From positions 5,408,001 through 5,472,000 of the forward strand of contig JBBPUQ010000004.1 of assembly GCA_038501195.1 (NCBI GenBank): a DNA stretch of 64,000 nucleotides, in the 5' to 3' direction. The number at the start of each line of letters is the position of its first letter. The first letter of the stretch is position 1. This DNA is from Nemania diffusa. Lineage: Eukaryota; Ascomycota; Sordariomycetes; Xylariales; Xylariaceae. Both the position numbers and the translations under genes were made by a program. The notes beneath the pieces were generated by a model, which saw nothing but the letters and a program-made list of their open reading frames with translations, was not told the DNA's origin and made no database searches. Below, piece by piece: positions 20,999-32,308 of this stretch.

Positions 20999-22726
20999 CG
21001 TGACGGTTGTGTGGTGGACTGTCGATGAAAAGGAAGCGGAACAGTCCGATCTACAACTTTTCAAGGTTTTTGGTAGAGACGAGGATTCTGTGTGTGCGTG
21101 TGCGGTTGACGGGTGTCAAAGCTTTTCCGACCCGATTGTGTGTCTGTGTGATTTAATTGGGTCGTCTTTCAGAAGAGTGGGCCTGCCCTAGTGGAGCCCC
21201 TCATCCCCTATCTTATCACAGAATCGCCAACTGGTAATTCACCCCGCCTCTGTAGGCTGTGGCTTAATGACTGTGGCTTGCGTCAGTCAGTCTAGCCATC
21301 AGCACAATCTTCAGTCACCTAAGTTCTAAGTACGATGGCATCACTTCAAGAAAATCCACCTCTTTTGTTGTTCCCAGTTTAGTGCCTGTGGTATTTTTTA
21401 TTAGCCATACAGGACTACTATACACTCTACCCACGTTGGTAATTCAACAGGTACGAGTTTAATATATTTTTAGACCTCGTCTTTAAGTAAGCGCATAGGT
21501 GCTCTTGAGTGACAAAGGGACGAGACGAGACCTGGCTCGTATGCGTCTTCCCTTATGTAGTACGAGGATACTAACGCTTCAATATTTAGCCTCAATGTAC
21601 CTCTTACGAGGCAATTAAAGAGATCCCTTGTTTTGCCTTTTGGTGTCATGTTGCTTAGTGCGACCTAGTAATGCATATAGTAGATCTATCTAGTCAGTCT
21701 AGGTAGTTAAACTACCAAATAATAGACATATGTATGTGTGATATCTAACCATCTCATGTAGATGCGGTTTGTTTTCGTGGATAATAAATAATACTTAGAA
21801 TTCACCAGCTTTATAAGTCTTGGTACTGGTTTATTTGCTAGGTTGTTTTGTATTGTAGGTAATAGATCTGCTCCTACTGGCCTGCAATATGTAAATCTGC
21901 CAGGAAGTAAGTAGCTTCCAAACTTCAAGGTTACCTATTGGTACCTCCTAATATGTGAGACTCGAAAGTGCCCAGGTGGCGATTGCTAACATTGCCCAGT
22001 TCATTGGCGATAGTACCCAATACAAGCAAACTAACTGGTACAGACTGTGCCTGGTGCACCGTGTTACAGGCACCTGTTCTAGATAAGCCCCGCCTGGCCA
22101 TGGCCCTTAGTCCGAAGCCGCAACAAACATCTGACCAAATACTACCCCGGTCACCCGGTGGTGAAAGGTTAGTGGGCGGAGATCTTTAGCGCCTCGACGA
22201 TAACGGGGGGAATTTATCAAGCAACTATTCTGTACTTAGGTACCCGGAACCGCCCGTTTTCTTCCATCTGATCATTATCATTCCCTCCCGCCGCTCTCCC
22301 TGTCGTTCGTACGCCATTATTCAGCAGAAACAGGAACAAGTTTTCCTGGACAGCCTTTCTTTAAACGTAGCCTGCTTGGAAAAGTCTCTGAGCATCTCCT
22401 GAGTCTTGCCAATTACCCGGTTAATCTAGAACTGAGCCCGTAGTAAACCGAAATTACACCCATACCACTAGACCTGGCTTGCGATAATTATTCACACTCA
22501 ATTCATCCCTTCCCAGCAGAATACTGAAGCCTTCCCACTTGGCATCGCATTCTCAATCGCCCGACACAACCAACTTGCAATTAGGCTTGTTGGGATTCTT
22601 GCTAGAACTCCGGAACTGTTACTTCTTCCACTGCCATCTTGCTAGATAGCGTCTGAAAGAAGGGACTTGACAGGAATCATCACTCGGATTCTCTTTCTTT
22701 TCCATATTTCAAAATAATTCACGACC
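20999..22726. other. Intergenic region between RPS18 and KGD4
   Basis: This is the divergent upstream region of RPS18 (-) and KGD4 (+). I see no open frame with family features. The part near 22250-22720 is pyrimidine-rich, as expected for a strong promoter and leader of KGD4. Confidence 0.5.
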
Positions 22727-23219
22727 ATGTTCGCAACTCGAGCTCTTCGGCAGGCGACTGCCCACGCTGCCGAGCGCACGCCTTTAATCCGCTTCATTGG
22801 CAAGCGACAAATTCCTGGTAAGAACTTCCATGCACCGCGTTTCTTAGCCTAAGCTCGGCATACCCCTCCTGTCGATCTGCTCTCCAGTCTCGTACCTTTC
22901 TTTGTACTAACATGTCTCACTAGCCAACATCGACCATACCCCTCTCCCACACCCTGCTTCCCCCACCGGGTTTCTGCCTGCCAACTTCGGCAATGGCAAC
23001 AACCATACTACCTTCTCTTCATACCGCGACTCGGCTCAACAACATGGCCCCCTACGCAAGTCTATAGGTGCGCAATCTGCCTCGAGACTCGGCCCCATCG
23101 AGCCGCCTCAGGGCCACTACTTCGACCGCAACGAGCTCCCCGAGCGCTTCCGAAGGACGCCTCTGAGCGCCGCCGAAATTGAGGCCATCGAGACCGGTGG
23201 CGCCACTCTCTTCGGTTGA
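22727..23219 (+). CDS. KGD4: Mitochondrial 2-oxoglutarate dehydrogenase subunit Kgd4 (YMR31/MRPS36-like)
   Basis: Exons 22727-22817 and 22924-23219 join across a 106-nt intron (GTAAGA...CACTAG), giving 128 aa. The first 25 residues (MFATRALRQATAHAAERTPL) are basic and amphipathic, a mitochondrial targeting sequence. The core has IRFIGKRQIP followed by HTPLPHPASPTGFLP, the conserved F-[IL]-G-K-R...H-P-P-H-P segment of the family. The C-terminus NELPERFRRTPLSAAEIEAI ending GGATLFG is the usual E3-binding tail. By family knowledge Kgd4 recruits the E3 subunit to the 2-oxoglutarate dehydrogenase core. It was once annotated as mitochondrial ribosomal protein YMR-31/S36. The length is usual for fungi. 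Confidence 0.87.
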
Positions 23220-25005
23220 GTTCGGAGATGAGGGGGGGTGTGTGACGGGTTGAACGAGGAAATGATGGGCGTATATTGATTTGTACGATGAACAACGTTG
23301 TATTACCACGACATAGGAAAAGGCGGTTTTGCAATGAGAGAAAAACGGATACCAATTTCTTGAAGCTTTAGATGGCATTCAACAATAACTAAAGACGGCG
23401 GTTATGATCACGAGACGCGCCTCGGAAGAGGAACGTTGATGATGGTGGGCACTGGGAGTTCACCCGAGAGGCTCCGGTGAGAGCCTGTCGTTGATATAAG
23501 GGGTTACCCTTGATACATATGACACTGAAAACGTCAGAGAGGAGCCTAGATTGTTTTGGGCGCAGGAAAGACATAGATTCCATGAGAAAGGTTGTATTAC
23601 CCTGTATCGTATTAGGAATTTCACTTGAGCCTTGGTGCGTTTAGCCTGAGCTTAGATTGAGCCCAGCTTTGTCTAAGCTAAAATGAAAATTATTTTTACC
23701 TTCAACTGTCCAGTGCTTATCGTGAATGTGTATTAACTATTTTTATTTTACACTGATTCGGATATATACGAATCGCAGGGTCCAATACTTCGATGAAGGA
23801 CCTGCGCAGCTTAGATATAACAGGGCAATTCATGCTCTACATATTCATCTTGACGAGCATAAGATGTATGATGATTTGTTCAATTTTGATTTTTCTGCAT
23901 CGTCGGCAATTAATAAACTAATTTCCCGAATATTGAATATTTAGATGTTGTTCAAGTCAATACCTTGGAATCCAATGATTGTCTCTCCTATGACCTAGTA
24001 CTCCGCCTTGCGCTAGGAATATTCCGAAGAGTTACCAGAAAGCCGGTAGTCAATTTCAAAGCTCTACAGCGCAACATCGTACGTCTCTTTCTTCACGCTA
24101 CTTGGTCGGTAATTATTGTATAGTACAATAACGGAAATTTGCATTACAAAATAAATCCCTAGCTCTACACTAGGAACTATGGACCGAGGCCGTTCCGTTC
24201 CCGCCTCGTCCGTCCTCGGACCCTGGGCCCGAACTCTACCGATAAACTGTAGGAACCGTAATAAGATAGGGTACATAAATTTATGATTTACACGACTGAA
24301 AAAATTGGGTAATTCCGATACTCTGCGCGGATGTTAAAACACGAAGCTATTGCTACTAATTCGGGTACACTGTCTTAGCTTACCCTGCTCTCTCATTAAT
24401 AATTATTAACTACCAAACACCTCCAGACACTGAAGGAATTCTGCTAGTACGATAAATACTCATGAATCACATGCAGTAAGTTTAGAACGACCAATAGCTG
24501 AACATACTTACTATTGTCGTATAATTAATATGTGAATAATCCGGTTTTAATATACGGGGAGGAAAGCATGCTGCGGGTATTGAACTATACTGTATGTTGA
24601 CAGGTTCTTATATCGTGAATACTTTTGCTAGACTTTGCTGGTAACCGTATATTAAACCTAAAAATGAGGAAATCCGAGGGATCTTTTCGAATTGCTTTTA
24701 AAAACCTGCTGTATATCTGGTTATGTAGCTACCGGGTAACTATGTAGGGCGAGCAAGGATGTACCAATTTAAACCCCGTGATCTCGCGATGCTCAAATTC
24801 AATTACAAACTCCGACCCCGCGTAATAATTGCCTAGATTAACGCGCCGCACCGCGCCGAGATTACCTACTCCTTCGAACCTCCCTTCGATGCACCTCTCC
24901 CGCCACCACCCTGCGTTATTTTCACTTTTAAGAAAATACTTCGTCTCTTATCTTTTCTGTATCCCATCAGCACCATCACACCCCTACTCGACCCAAATCC
25001 CTACA
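23220..25005. other. Gene-poor, AT-rich stretch
   Basis: No supported gene between KGD4 and the PNKP gene. 23640-24780 is strongly AT-rich. The last 170 bases are the leader of the PNKP gene and hold a possible in-frame upstream start (see findings). Confidence 0.5.
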
Positions 25006-26783
25006 ATGCCGCCGAACCCACCACCCCCCGCGAACCCGACGGCGGCGAAGCGCAAGGCCGAAGCGGAAGAAAAGCCCATCTCGCCCCCGCCCCTCAAGCG
25101 CCGTGCGGCGGCGCAGCAAAGCACAACATCGCGGGGCGCCGTAGCGAGCTTCTTCACGCCGACGTCGCAGAAGCCGCGCGAGCGCACGACGTGGACGGAG
25201 CGCGGGACGCCGCCTACACTACTCGTCGGCCGATTCGAGCCCGCGGCGGAAAATAACACGGAAGAGAAGGGGGGAAAGAGGAGGAGGAAGATCGCGGCGT
25301 TCGACCTTGATTCCACGCTCATTGTATCCGCGTCGGGCAAGAAGTTCGCGACCGACCCCGCTGATTGGAAGTGGTGGGATCCCGCGGTGCCTGGGCGCTT
25401 GAGGAGGATGTATAGGGAGGAAGGGTGGGTTTTGCCTTTCGTACTTCATGGCTGTGGGGGAATCATGCCGGAGATGGACGTGCTAGATGGGTAGTCAGGT
25501 AGTTGGGAGGCTGTGAGTAAATGGCTAACGGACCGAGCGCAGGTACCGCGTCGTCATCATCAGCAACCAAGCCGGCCTCACGCTACACCCAGACCCAAGC
25601 GCCAAAGGGCCCAAGAACCCCGGGAAAGGCAACAAGGTGGCCAACTTCAAGCAGAAGTGCGCCGCTGTGCTGGCCCAGCTCGACCTACCCACCACCATCT
25701 ACGCCGCCACAGCCCGCGACGCGTTCCGCAAGCCGCGGACAGGCATGTGGGCGGAGCTGTGCGCCGACTACGGCATCCCCGAGGCCGAGGTCGACCTCGA
25801 GAACAGCGTCTTCGTCGGCGACGCCGGCGGACGGCTGGCCGAGGGCAGCGGCAAGGCGGCGGTGCCGAAGGACTTCAGCTGCTCGGACCGCAACTTCGCG
25901 CACAACGTCGGCGTCGCATATAAGACGCCCGAGGAGTTCTTCCTCGACGAGACCCCGCGGGACTTCGCTCGCGGCTTCGATCTCGCGACGTACCCCTATG
26001 CGGAGAGTACTACTAGTGGGGAGGAGGGAGAGGAAGAAGGGAAGACGTTGTTCGAGAAGACGAATAAGAGGGATGTCGTGCTGTTCTGCGGCCCGCCGGG
26101 CGCGGGCAAGAGCACGTTCTTCTGGACGCACCTTAAGCCCCTCGGCTACGAGCGCGTGAACCAGGACGCGCTGAAGAGCCGGGCGAAGTGCTTTAAGGCT
26201 GCGAAGGAGTTTTTGGACGATGGGTGCTCGATTGTCGTAGGTGCGTAGACATCATCCTTGTCCCTGGATTTTCATCCATGAAGGCTCGGCTAGCCCAGAT
26301 ATATTGAAATAACCACTTGTCTAACGGCGTCGGCTAGATAATACGAATCCAGATGCTGATGGGAGAAAGGAGTGGATTGAACTTGCGAGGAAACACGACG
26401 TGCCGATCCGGTGTGTCTGGTTTAAGATCCCGAGGGCACTCTGCGAACACAATGATGCTGTGCGCTCAATGAATAAATCTGTACGTTGGTCCTGTGATGC
26501 TTTTTCATATTCCCTCCCCTTTCACAATGCACCCTGACCAAAATACTTTTTACACCCTTCACCCCTTTGGCGGTAGAAGTAACTTAAACTAACATAGATA
26601 TGTTTTGCGTTTTAGTTAAACCCCGAAGCCCGCTCAGTTCTTCCTGCTATCGCGTTCAACGGGTACTTCGCTCGCATGCGCGAACCGATGGTGAAGGAAG
26701 GGTTCCAGGACATCTTACCCATTGAGTTTAAGTTCCGCGGGACGAAAGAGGAGTATGCGGTCTGGGGCCAGTACTGGACTTGA
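25006..26783 (+). CDS. PNKP: Bifunctional polynucleotide kinase / 3'-phosphatase
   Basis: Exons 25006-25424, 25543-26240, 26338-26480 and 26616-26783 sum to 476 codons (475 aa). The introns are GTGGGT...GCAG, GTGCGT...CTAG and GTACGT...TTAG. After a Pro/Lys-rich N-terminus (KRKAEAEEKP, with a GAVASFFTPTSQKPRER segment) comes the HAD phosphatase: FDLDSTLIVSASGKKF (catalytic D-x-D-x-T), RVVIISNQAGL, and FVGDAGGR. The kinase half has the P-loop LFCGPPGAGKSTFFW, then GYERVNQDALKSRAKC, DNTNPDADGRKEWI and a C-terminus ending FKFRGTKEEYAVWGQYW. There is no FHA domain, as usual in fungi. It restores 5'-phosphate and 3'-OH ends at DNA strand breaks. It converges on RAD14. Confidence 0.92.
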
Positions 26784-27232
26784 AGGAGTAGGAGTTGGAG
26801 TCAGTTCACTACATGGTGTGGGATTATAGAAAGAGAAGTAGTAGATATTGCTACGGTAGTTGGCATAGATTTGATAATTGAGATACCCCTTACTGCTCAT
26901 CATTATTACTTTGCCAAGTTGCTTGTTATGGAATATGCTATCGTTTATTGGAATTTGTCAGCGAGTTGATTTTCTTGTTGTTTGGTAAAGCTTGAGTTCT
27001 AGGAATAATGACGATGTTGCTCATGCGAACGAATCTTCGATAGGGAGTATGGACTGAGCAACCAAAACTACCATATTTACAATGTATATCACGTAGAGGC
27101 AACCTACGCTCTAGTGATTGGGGAGTCACAAATAATGAACATGGCATCTAAGAGCAAGAATGAGGTTATATATTCGATCACCTAAATGACTGCTCTCGCG
27201 CAAATTTCTGTTAAAAAGTTAAAAAGGGGGTA

Positions 27233-28750
27233 TCAAAACTCCAGCTCCTCCACCTCCATCCCACAAGCCGTACACGTCTTAACCGTAATGCCCTCCTCAT
27301 TCTCGATGACCCGCCCCCACTCATGAACATGCTTCGCACCATCGGCCACCAGATCGCCAAACCTCGCCTTCTTCCCCCCTCCGGCCGGCGCCGCCGCCGC
27401 ACCACCAGCGCCCCTGCGCCCGCCGCGCCCGCCGTTCTCGTCGAACCGCCCCTGGCCCCGCAGGTAGGCGTCGGTGCGTGTGCGCTTCTTGAGGTCGAGC
27501 AGCTTCTGGCGGAACTTGGCGTCCTTGCGGCTCTTCTTGTCGGCCTCGCGGCGCGCGAACTCGGCGTCGAGCGCGTCGGCCGAGCCCCACTTCGTCTCGA
27601 AGGCGTAGGCTTCTACTTGGTAGCGCAGGAAGAGCATCATGTCGTGCCAGTGCGACTTGTGCGGGTTCGGGCGCGAGAGGTGCGGGAGGAGCTCGGCGTC
27701 GCGGAGCTCGGCTGTGGGGTGTTGGTTAGTTGGATTGGGTCGTGCGGAGTGGGATGGAGGAGGGAAGAGGAAGTAGGAAGAAAGGGAGAGAGGGAGACAT
27801 ACGGTCGGTTAGCAGGTAGTCGTCCCGGCACTCCGTCTTTGTTAATAGACTGTATTTCTCCGGGTACTTCTCCTTGCAGCCATTGCACACGGCGCAGCCG
27901 AACACCTCCTCCCAGACGAAGTCGATCTCGAGGTTTCCGCACTCGCGGCACTTCTTGCGCTCCTTCACGTCCGCCAGTGTGCTGAGCCCGGGCTCGAACG
28001 GCCCGGCCTTCTGCCGCCGCAGCTTCTTGAGGAGTTGCAATCTCTCCCACTCCTGCATCGTCATGCCTTTCGGTCTCTCCTCCGCCGCCGCGGCGCCCTC
28101 GGGCGCTTTCCCGTTTGGAGGCACGCCCGCGCCGCTACCGCTGCCGTTTCTGGGCCCGGACATGGCCTTATTGAAGGGGTCGTCCTCGGCGCTCAGGAAC
28201 CCGCCCTTCGTGTCCGTCATCTTGCCGAAGTCGTAGTCGACAAACTTGGTGAACTTTCGCGCGGGCCGGATGGCGCCATCTTTCTCTTTCTCTTTCTCCT
28301 TCCCCTTCTCTGTCGTTGTGCCATCTTTTTGCTGCTCCTGCTGAGGCTCGGCGCCGTTCACGCGGCCGTCGCGGTTCGTAGACGGGACGTCGCGGTGCGC
28401 GGCGCTGGATATCGAGTCGTAGGCTCGCTTGCGCGTGTTCGGGAGCTGGATCTCGGACGTGGCAATGAAGCCCGAGGGCGTGCGGGATTGCGTGGGCTCG
28501 AGGCCGGCGGCGCGCCTCTCGGCTTCTCGCTGGTCGCGGATTGCTTTGGCTTTTAACCTATTTTCTTCCTGGGAGAGCGGTGTGAGTAGGCCTAGTCTCC
28601 TTTTGCCCTGACTAGGCAGCTCTCTCGGAACGAGGTGAAACTCACGATGCGACGGGTGACTTCGGGTGTAAGTGGAGATGCATTGGCTCTGGTTGATCTG
28701 GTAGAGGGGCCGCCGGTGGTGGCGCGGGGAGGTGTTGATGGATGGTCCAT
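27233..28750 (-). CDS. RAD14: DNA damage-binding protein Rad14/XPA
   Basis: Exons 28750-28646, 28568-27803 and 27711-27233 total 450 codons (449 aa). The introns are GTGAGT...CCCAG (77 nt) and GTATGT...CACAG (91 nt). The N-terminus MDHPSTPPRATTGG is followed by a charged helical region (EENRLKAKAIRDQREAERRA). The central XPA domain shows FVDYDFGKMTDTKGGFL, then a zinc finger CREC-x17-CNGC. After it come LLTDPELRDAELLPHL, PNPHKSHWHDMMLFLRYQVE and AFETKWGS. The C-terminus has HVHEWG and CTACGMEVEELEF. It binds damaged DNA and organises the nucleotide excision repair complex in the nucleus. A Gly/Ala-rich insert near residue 385-410 is a local oddity. The stop codon is about 450 bp from that of PNKP. 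Confidence 0.92.
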
Positions 28751-29368
28751 CGTCTGTGGATATTGAGCGTTGCTGCTTATGGGAGTAGAATTAAGTATTA
28801 CCTATTAAGTGTGGTAGGATAAGAATCAATGTAAATCAAAGTAAGTATAACAAAGATTAGGCAGGCTAGGTGGATAGCAATATCGGTGACGTCGGATGTT
28901 TTAGTATGACATGTAGTCTCTAAGTGCTGTGTACTTTGTACCTATGCATACTGTAGCGCTTGCCTTTGCGCTCGCAGGTTACCCGTTCATATTTTAGGCT
29001 ACCTAGGTGCGTTATTAGCAATTCTAGGAGTTTATGGCTCGTGCTTTAGAAACGGGATATCTCGCAGTATTATTCCCGGCATTATAATAAAACTATCCGA
29101 TGTTGCTGAGCTTTGTAACCGAACACTTAAATAAATTAGGTTAGAGACACTACGCAACGCCACGTACACGCAAATGGAGTCGTCGCATTCCACTGCGAGC
29201 CATTTTATATGCGAAGTGTATTATTATCTAAGAATCTGGGGTCATGACAAGTAACGATCGTGACGATGCAGTAATTTACGCATTCCTGGAAGGCGACCTA
29301 ATAGTTTTCAGTGCGCCAGCATGCATAGGTGATGCTTTACGTGATTTTGCTGTTCAAAAACCTGTCAT
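28751..29368. other. Intergenic region
   Basis: Contains the RAD14 upstream region and the 3' flank of PHO88. I see no gene. Confidence 0.5.
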
Positions 29369-30106
29369 TTATTCATCCTTGGCACCACCGCGACCGGAAC
29401 GCTCGGCCGCCTCGACTGCCTTCTTATCGCTCTGTGCAGCACCGTTCTGTAGGCCGCTCATGAATCCGGCAGGCTGCTTGAAGGGGCGCTTGAGGTCACC
29501 GCTCGCGGGCTTGCCGAACAGGTGGATCTGCACCAGGTTGGCCTCGAGTGCGCTCTTGAAGGGGATGATGGACTGGATCAGGAGGGGGTTCGTGTATTTC
29601 ATGTAGAGGTGCATGAAGCCCATCATCGCGAGACCCATAAGCTGCGATCGGAAGGCGGACTTGATCTGCTGGGCATCGTACGCTTGGATCGTCGTGGTCA
29701 CGAGCTTGCCCTCCTCGGAGGAGCCCATGGGGGCCGGCTCGACGTATTTCAGTGTCGTCAGATCTACGGAGAAACCATATGTCAGTATCGGTATACTTGA
29801 TATCACTTCTTCCCATCTCTCTATGTCGCGTGGGCTGTACCTTTCTTCTGGTTGATCTGGAGGAGGACCCAGCCGTAGATGGCAGCAATCAGAAGGTTGC
29901 TACCGACGTAGAGGGCTCGGACACCGTTCAGGACGAAAGGATCATCGAAAGGGATCTTCTTGGAGACCTGCATCATTCCAAGAATGATGATGAGGTTGGT
30001 ACTGTTAAGCGCAAAGCATCATTAGCACGTCGACCGCATAGGCGAAACATAGAGGCCAGATCTGGTGAGACCACGCGACTTACACCTGAGGACTGAGTAT
30101 ACCCAT
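29369..30106 (-). CDS. PHO88: PHO88 family ER membrane protein (SND3)
   Basis: Exons 30106-30084, 30001-29841 and 29763-29369 sum to 193 codons (192 aa), with introns GTAAGT...ACAG and GTACAG...GTAG. The protein begins MGILSPQVTNLIIILGMMQV, then SKKIPFDDPFVLNGVRALYV and a membrane segment SNLLIAAIYGWVLLQIN. After the second intron come DLTTLKYVEPAPMGS, YDAQQIKSAFRSQLMGLAMM, FMHLYMKYTNPLLIQSIIPF and a charged tail ending GGAKDE. This is the whole PHO88/SND3 family pattern. The yeast protein was first linked to phosphate transport and later to SRP-independent targeting of proteins to the ER. The N-terminal exon of 23 nt is short but fits the family start. Confidence 0.92.
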
Positions 30107-31237
30107 TTTTGCAACGGTGATGAGATCACAACAACCTCGTAATGAATATGCTAAAAAAGAGAGGGAGTAAAGCAGCCACCTGAAGAAGCGAAAAGAATGA
30201 TGATAGAGAAGAATAAAAGTCGTGTGGTGGTGGACAGGCTACTACAATAGACTTAAAGCGCAATTATGTCCGTCTCCGCTGTGGACTGGCTAGTCTAAGG
30301 CGAAGGGAAGTGGATAGAGAACAATGGAAAGTGAAAAAAAGGGATCGGAAACTTTTCAATTGGCACACTTATCTACTTAGCTATTTGCGACGCACTAAGC
30401 TTGACCCAGGTAAAAAGCATAGGCAGGCGCAGAACAGCTAGCAGTGTAAGTAAAGTTTAGGTATCTGCAGTACGTATTCTGTACTAATACCAGGTAGATA
30501 GCTGCCCTCGGACCAAGATTGGCTACTATGCTGGAACACCCCCTGAAGACCCTGTCAAGAACCACTGTAGCGGGAGGCTCTAAGCTAGCCCTAGGATGCG
30601 CTAAAACCTGCTAAGCGCATCTCTGTGTCAATTCCATGTTAATTAATAACAGGTGGCAAAAAGGACACTTGTTCTAGATGCGTTCCGTACATTCCTCTTC
30701 TCCACGGTTTCATCGCCTCGTGAATTCACTGACACTTTTTCACAACCTAGGCCTTGCTTTTATGGACAAAGCCAGGCAAACATGAATCTGTTGCTACCTA
30801 ATACGTATTGTTTTGATCCGCTATGGACAAGACCAATGATCCAATCATTTGTCACATCTAGGCTGCTACAGTCTATAGGTTTGTGATGCTTTCATTCTGA
30901 TGTCTGTACTGTCTGTGAGTGAATAACGCATGTAAGCAGTAGAGTATATACTCTAATGTCTCTTCTGAGCGATGATAATCTTTCATCGAAAATAAGAAGT
31001 AGACTGCTCAACACTTGAGGTCGAAAGCAGGTGCTTCTATTCGCTTCTGCTTCCCTAGGCAAAGCTTTGAGAGGATCTTACACATGATTGCTTAATTTGA
31101 AAGCAACTGAAGCAATCAACACAATGATTTGGATACATATAAAGCATAGTGACTAGTGCTTCTTTCTAGGGGATTCTTATATGAGTATTTGGTCGACAGA
31201 ATAGGCCGTGGTACTTCTACGGTACTGCTTGGTATCT
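30107..31237. other. Intergenic region
   Basis: Upstream region of PHO88 (about 30107-30480) and then sequence without a coding signal. Confidence 0.5.
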
Positions 31238-31939
31238 ATGGACTTTTTCTGTGTGCGCAAGAAGCCTCGCCACATCAGAAGGAATAAAAAAGAAGAAGAC
31301 AAACGCAAACATAAAAAGGAGAATACTTCCCCTGTACGCATCGTACGGGTCGAGGCTCGACCACAGGGTGATCTTGTGAGGACCAAAAAACGAGAAAAAC
31401 ATACACATCGCGCATCCAGAGCAATGCCTAGTTTACCCAGAACAAACCGGTGGTGGGAAAGGCCTACCACACCTACAAATGTACCGACAGTAGATGTGCC
31501 AGCACTCGACGAAGAGCGGCCATGCCAGTGTCCCTGTTGTCGTACGCGACGGAACCGTCCAACGTATAACGGCGACGCCAACCCTCAAAGCACGGAGGAT
31601 CGAGCGTGGGAAATACGGAACTCAATGGCGGGAATGGACCAACTCTACGCACACCCCTATTCTATCAAACACTACCGTTTCCCCGTTGTTAACTGTAGCT
31701 ACAGCTACCGCGATCACAGTCTCGCTCCTCATCCATCATGCTCAATGGTGATCGTCCCCGAGGCAGCCACTCCAAGGGACATCGAAACCGCGCTGGCTGG
31801 TCGCCCGGGCTTGGTGGCCATGGCTAGGCTTTTGGAAGGTGGGAATTTAGTCCGTCTTAACACGTTCTCTGACGTCCGAAATCTGCATCAGCGTTCGTTG
31901 CAGCTGGAGATCTGGGATAGCAGTATTGTGGATCGATAA
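31238..31939 (+). CDS. Hypothetical protein with Cys-rich segment
   Basis: A single open frame of 233 aa from the ATG at 31238; no family recognised. The first 65 residues are extremely basic (KKPRHIRRNKKEEDKRKHKK, later KKREKHTHRASRAMP), which would suit a nuclear or nucleic-acid-binding protein. The middle has CQCPCCRTRR, a tight cluster of four Cys that might bind metal. The C-terminal part (SMVIVPEAATPRDIETAL, LVAMARLLEGGNLVRLNTF) is globular. It has no signal peptide or membrane segment. It stands alone between PHO88 and the membrane protein at 32309. It could be a true orphan gene or a chance frame, so confidence is limited. Confidence 0.4.
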   Translation: MDFFCVRKKPRHIRRNKKEEDKRKHKKENTSPVRIVRVEARPQGDLVRTKKREKHTHRASRAMPSLPRTNRWWERPTTPTNVPTVDVPALDEERPCQCPCCRTRRNRPTYNGDANPQSTEDRAWEIRNSMAGMDQLYAHPYSIKHYRFPVVNCSYSYRDHSLAPHPSCSMVIVPEAATPRDIETALAGRPGLVAMARLLEGGNLVRLNTFSDVRNLHQRSLQLEIWDSSIVDR

Positions 31940-32308
31940 TGGGTGAAAGGGGATGGATTTAGCGCGGGAAGATGTGGGATCTTCGCTTTAGGTATTTGTT
32001 CATGTGGTGTATGTGTGTTATTGGTTGGAAGGAGGCCATGAAGCGAGCCTTCGATGGGTTTAGGTTTGGTATGTTGAGAGCCGTAACGATACGGGATGAG
32101 AAACACCAGCACAGTTGACACCAAGAGAAGGTACACGCACTTGGAACTATCGTCTCCATGAGTAAATAGAGGTGTACGAGTTTTATTGCCGCTAAGTTAA
32201 TGAACTCTTCCTAAACTACCTAATCTAATCAAAATGTCTAACCATGTCCTACATAGTAATCCAGCCCGGAACTCCTACCTAATATTCAGATATATCTCTA
32301 GTGCCCCC

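Noticed and set aside
25513..26159. Long overlapping open frames within the PNKP gene.
   Set aside because: They are shadow frames of the GC-rich second PNKP exon; the real frame has the HAD and P-loop motifs.
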